Assembly: GCF_000271665.2 (NCBI RefSeq)
Contig: NZ_CP010978.1
Coordinates: forward strand, 776,501 to 840,500
Length of the DNA: 64,000 bases
Source: Pelosinus fermentans JBW45
GTDB taxonomy: Bacteria; Bacillota; Negativicutes; DSM-13327
Direction: 5' to 3'
The notes beneath the pieces are model-generated. The model was not told the DNA's origin. It did no database searches and saw only the letters and a program-made list of their open reading frames with translations. A program made the translations under genes and the position numbers. Shown here piece by piece: positions 62,249 to 64,000 of the stretch. Numbering within the stretch: the stretch's first letter is position 1; each line of letters starts with the position of its first letter.

Positions 62249-63449
62249 TGTGAGTAAAGTAAATAAGACCAGGCTGTGCCATGGCTGTGGTGTCTGTTTT
62301 TCAGTTTGTCCAGCTGAAGCTATTATCATGAAAAATGACGGTCTTAATAATTACCCATCTATTGATGAACGTAAATGCACTTCTTGTGGTCTGTGTTTGC
62401 AAGTATGTTCAGGCATAAATATTAATTGTGAACGCAGCATGTCTTTTAAGCAATTAGATTGTGAAGAAAAGTATTACATGGGGTATTCTGATAATAGTGA
62501 GCTAAGAGAAAAAGCTGCTTCAGGTGGTGTAATAACTCAGATACTAACTAGCTTGATGTCTAGCGGTGAAATTGAAGGAGCTGTTATTGCAACTCATGGA
62601 AATCAGTTAGAGCAAATAAACGCTGTTTTAGTGGAAGACGTTGAGCAAATAAAAGGTTGTTCATCAACAATATACTATCCGGTATCTAGTTGTGCTGTAC
62701 TTAAAAAGTTATCGCCTTCAAAGCGATATGTATTTGTTGGAAAGGGATGTGATTTAGATTCCTTAAGCAGGTTACAGAAAGTTCACCCTTGGTTATCTAA
62801 GTCAATTCATGCAAAGGTTGGATTAATGTGTCATCATACCCCATATGCAAAGGCCACAGTAGAGTTACTTAAATCCCACGGATTTGATGACGTAAATAAA
62901 TGTAGTATTAGGTATCGGGAGAATGGATGGCCTGGGAAGACAGCAATTTCGGATGGGAACAGAGAAGTTCGATTAGAGTATAGCCAATCTTGGGGAAAAC
63001 ATTTAGGGTTATCAAGGAATATGCCTTTTCGATGTATGTGCTGCACAAATGGGATGGCTGGGCATGCCGATATTGTTGTCGGGGATGCTTGGAAACTGAA
63101 ACAGAGCAATGATAATTCTGTAAAGGGAACCTCACTTATAGTATGTAGAACTCAGAATGGTGAAAGTATCTTAAAAAGGTTCAATACTTCTGGACAGCTG
63201 CATTTAGATGAAGTGAAGTATGGTTTTGTTACTGAATGTCAGTCTAATCTCATTGCTAAGAATGCAAAAGCAAGTTATTGTCTGCTGCTCCTAAGACTAC
63301 TAAATAGCAACGTGAATTTTGAAAGTTCTTTTAGTCAACAATGCAGCAACATCCGACCGCGGGACTTTTTTACCATAAGAGGGATAAAAAATCAGCTTTC
63401 GGCAATTAAGGCAATTTATATGTATAAGATTGGGAAATTTGACTGCTAG
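62235..63449 (+). CDS. FrhB-like coenzyme F420 hydrogenase/dehydrogenase beta subunit family Fe-S protein, copy 2
   Basis: This protein of about 404 aa has ferredoxin motifs LCHGCGVCFSVC and CTSCGLCLQVC near the N-terminus. FrhB-type domains follow, with AASGGVITQILTSLM, FVGKGCDLDSLSRLQ and CMCCTNGMAGHADIVVGDAW. It matches the gene at 37171 throughout. The start is uncertain: TTG 62235 has AAAGGA nine bases upstream and is used here; TTG 62217 and GTG 62250 are alternatives. It overlaps the preceding gene, as in the first locus. Confidence 0.87.
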   Translation: MLSNNVSKVNKTRLCHGCGVCFSVCPAEAIIMKNDGLNNYPSIDERKCTSCGLCLQVCSGININCERSMSFKQLDCEEKYYMGYSDNSELREKAASGGVITQILTSLMSSGEIEGAVIATHGNQLEQINAVLVEDVEQIKGCSSTIYYPVSSCAVLKKLSPSKRYVFVGKGCDLDSLSRLQKVHPWLSKSIHAKVGLMCHHTPYAKATVELLKSHGFDDVNKCSIRYRENGWPGKTAISDGNREVRLEYSQSWGKHLGLSRNMPFRCMCCTNGMAGHADIVVGDAWKLKQSNDNSVKGTSLIVCRTQNGESILKRFNTSGQLHLDEVKYGFVTECQSNLIAKNAKASYCLLLLRLLNSNVNFESSFSQQCSNIRPRDFFTIRGIKNQLSAIKAIYMYKIGKFDC

Positions 63450-63466
63450 AATAAGGGGGGAAAACG

Positions 63467-64000
63467 TTGGATAAAGTGGGAGTAGTAGTTTTGAACTATA
63501 TTAATTATACCGACACAATTCAATGTGTGAATTATCTTTGTGCTCAAAGTGGAGTTGAATTAGAGATCGTCGTAGTGGACAATAACTCTCCTAATTCTTC
63601 TTATGAAATTATCACTCAAGCATTTTCACATCAGAATATTGATATTATTATAAACACTGAGAATGATGGTTATGCAAAAGGTAATAATTTAGGTCTTAGG
63701 ATTTTATGTGGGAGAGATGTAGACTGGTTACTAATAGTAAATCCAGATACTTACTTTACCGACAAATATGCTATTAAGGATATGATTAAACAAGCTGTTG
63801 GTCTAGTAGATGCCGGTATTATTGGTCCCAGAGTGGTGAAGGAAAATGGACGAACAATTATGCCATATTTTAACCAGCCTAATTTACTAAACCTGCTTTT
63901 CGAAGATTATGTCAGAATGCTGTTATATCCAGTGTGGTATATTGTTGAAAAATATATTAAGAGACCGTTTAAAGTGTTCCGAGTACATGGCTGTTGTATG
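63467..64000 (+). CDS. Glycosyltransferase family 2, partial at the window edge
   Basis: TTG 63467 follows AAGGGGGG and opens a frame of 178 codons that runs off the right edge. VGVVVLNYINYTDTIQCVNY, EIVVVDNNSPNSS, NDGYAKGNNLGLRIL and LLIVNPDTYFTD (DXD-type region) identify a GT2 enzyme of the rhamnosyltransferase-like type. Its position after the FrhB-like gene parallels that of the GT2 gene at 38406. Confidence 0.88.
   Translation, partial: MDKVGVVVLNYINYTDTIQCVNYLCAQSGVELEIVVVDNNSPNSSYEIITQAFSHQNIDIIINTENDGYAKGNNLGLRILCGRDVDWLLIVNPDTYFTDKYAIKDMIKQAVGLVDAGIIGPRVVKENGRTIMPYFNQPNLLNLLFEDYVRMLLYPVWYIVEKYIKRPFKVFRVHGCCM

Noticed and set aside
1-64000. CRISPR arrays, tRNA or rRNA genes
   Set aside because: No regular spacer-repeat array and no cloverleaf or rRNA-like stretch was noticed. 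The repeats seen are dispersed.

Overview
The window comes from a diderm Firmicute of the Negativicutes (Sporomusaceae-like, for example Pelosinus or Sporomusa; the genus is inferred). Three tandem genes encode porins with a signal peptide, one SLH domain, a coiled coil and a beta-barrel ending in Phe, which is the OmpM type that tethers the outer membrane in this class. They sit beside LPS genes (an OstA/LptD-like protein, heptose kinase, heptose adenylyltransferase, heptosyltransferase). AT-rich DNA, AGGAGG-type ribosome binding sites and many TTG/GTG starts fit this placement.

Layout. 1-5.3 kb: tail of an unknown gene, then three porin paralogs, each behind a conserved structured leader and Pho-box-like 11-bp direct repeats. 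5.4-11.9 kb: two secreted proteins, an OstA/LptD-like protein and the ADP-heptose/heptosyltransferase genes, broken up by short inverted-repeat elements, one of which encloses a GxxExxY gene. 11.9-23.3 kb: core/O-antigen glycosyltransferases, a decayed gene remnant, a SPASM radical SAM protein, an LtaS-like phosphoglycerol transferase and a polysaccharide deacetylase. 23.4-28.6 kb: a complete dTDP-rhamnose operon (rmlD-B-A-C), a VanZ-like protein and a secreted barrel-like protein. 28.8-44.0 kb: first exopolysaccharide locus (CpsB-type phosphatase, 67-aa small protein, Wza, Wzz, tyrosine kinase, WbaP-like transferase, flippase, pyruvyl transferase, FrhB-like Fe-S protein, glycosyltransferases, polymerase, acetyltransferase), ending in a glycosyltransferase remnant, a REP-like sequence and a RAYT transposase remnant. 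44.6-46.2 kb: a possible small membrane protein and ManC. 46.3-54.2 kb: a non-polysaccharide interval with divergent XRE regulators, a cysteine permease/desulfidase pair, an MNT/HEPN toxin-antitoxin group, a zinc alcohol dehydrogenase and a DUF4143 ATPase. 54.6-64.0 kb: a second exopolysaccharide locus in the same gene order as the first, running off the window edge.

How the genes work together. The rml, hld and manC products supply dTDP-rhamnose, ADP-heptose and GDP-mannose. Each exopolysaccharide locus has its own initiating sugar-phosphate transferase, flippase and Wza/Wzz/tyrosine-kinase export and length-control set, plus a conserved module of flippase, pyruvyl transferase and FrhB-like protein. 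The least explained signals are the shared porin leader RNA, the inverted-repeat elements with the embedded GxxExxY gene, the 67/68-aa protein preceding both Wza genes, and the duplicated pyruvyl transferase/FrhB pair. No tRNA, rRNA or CRISPR array was seen.
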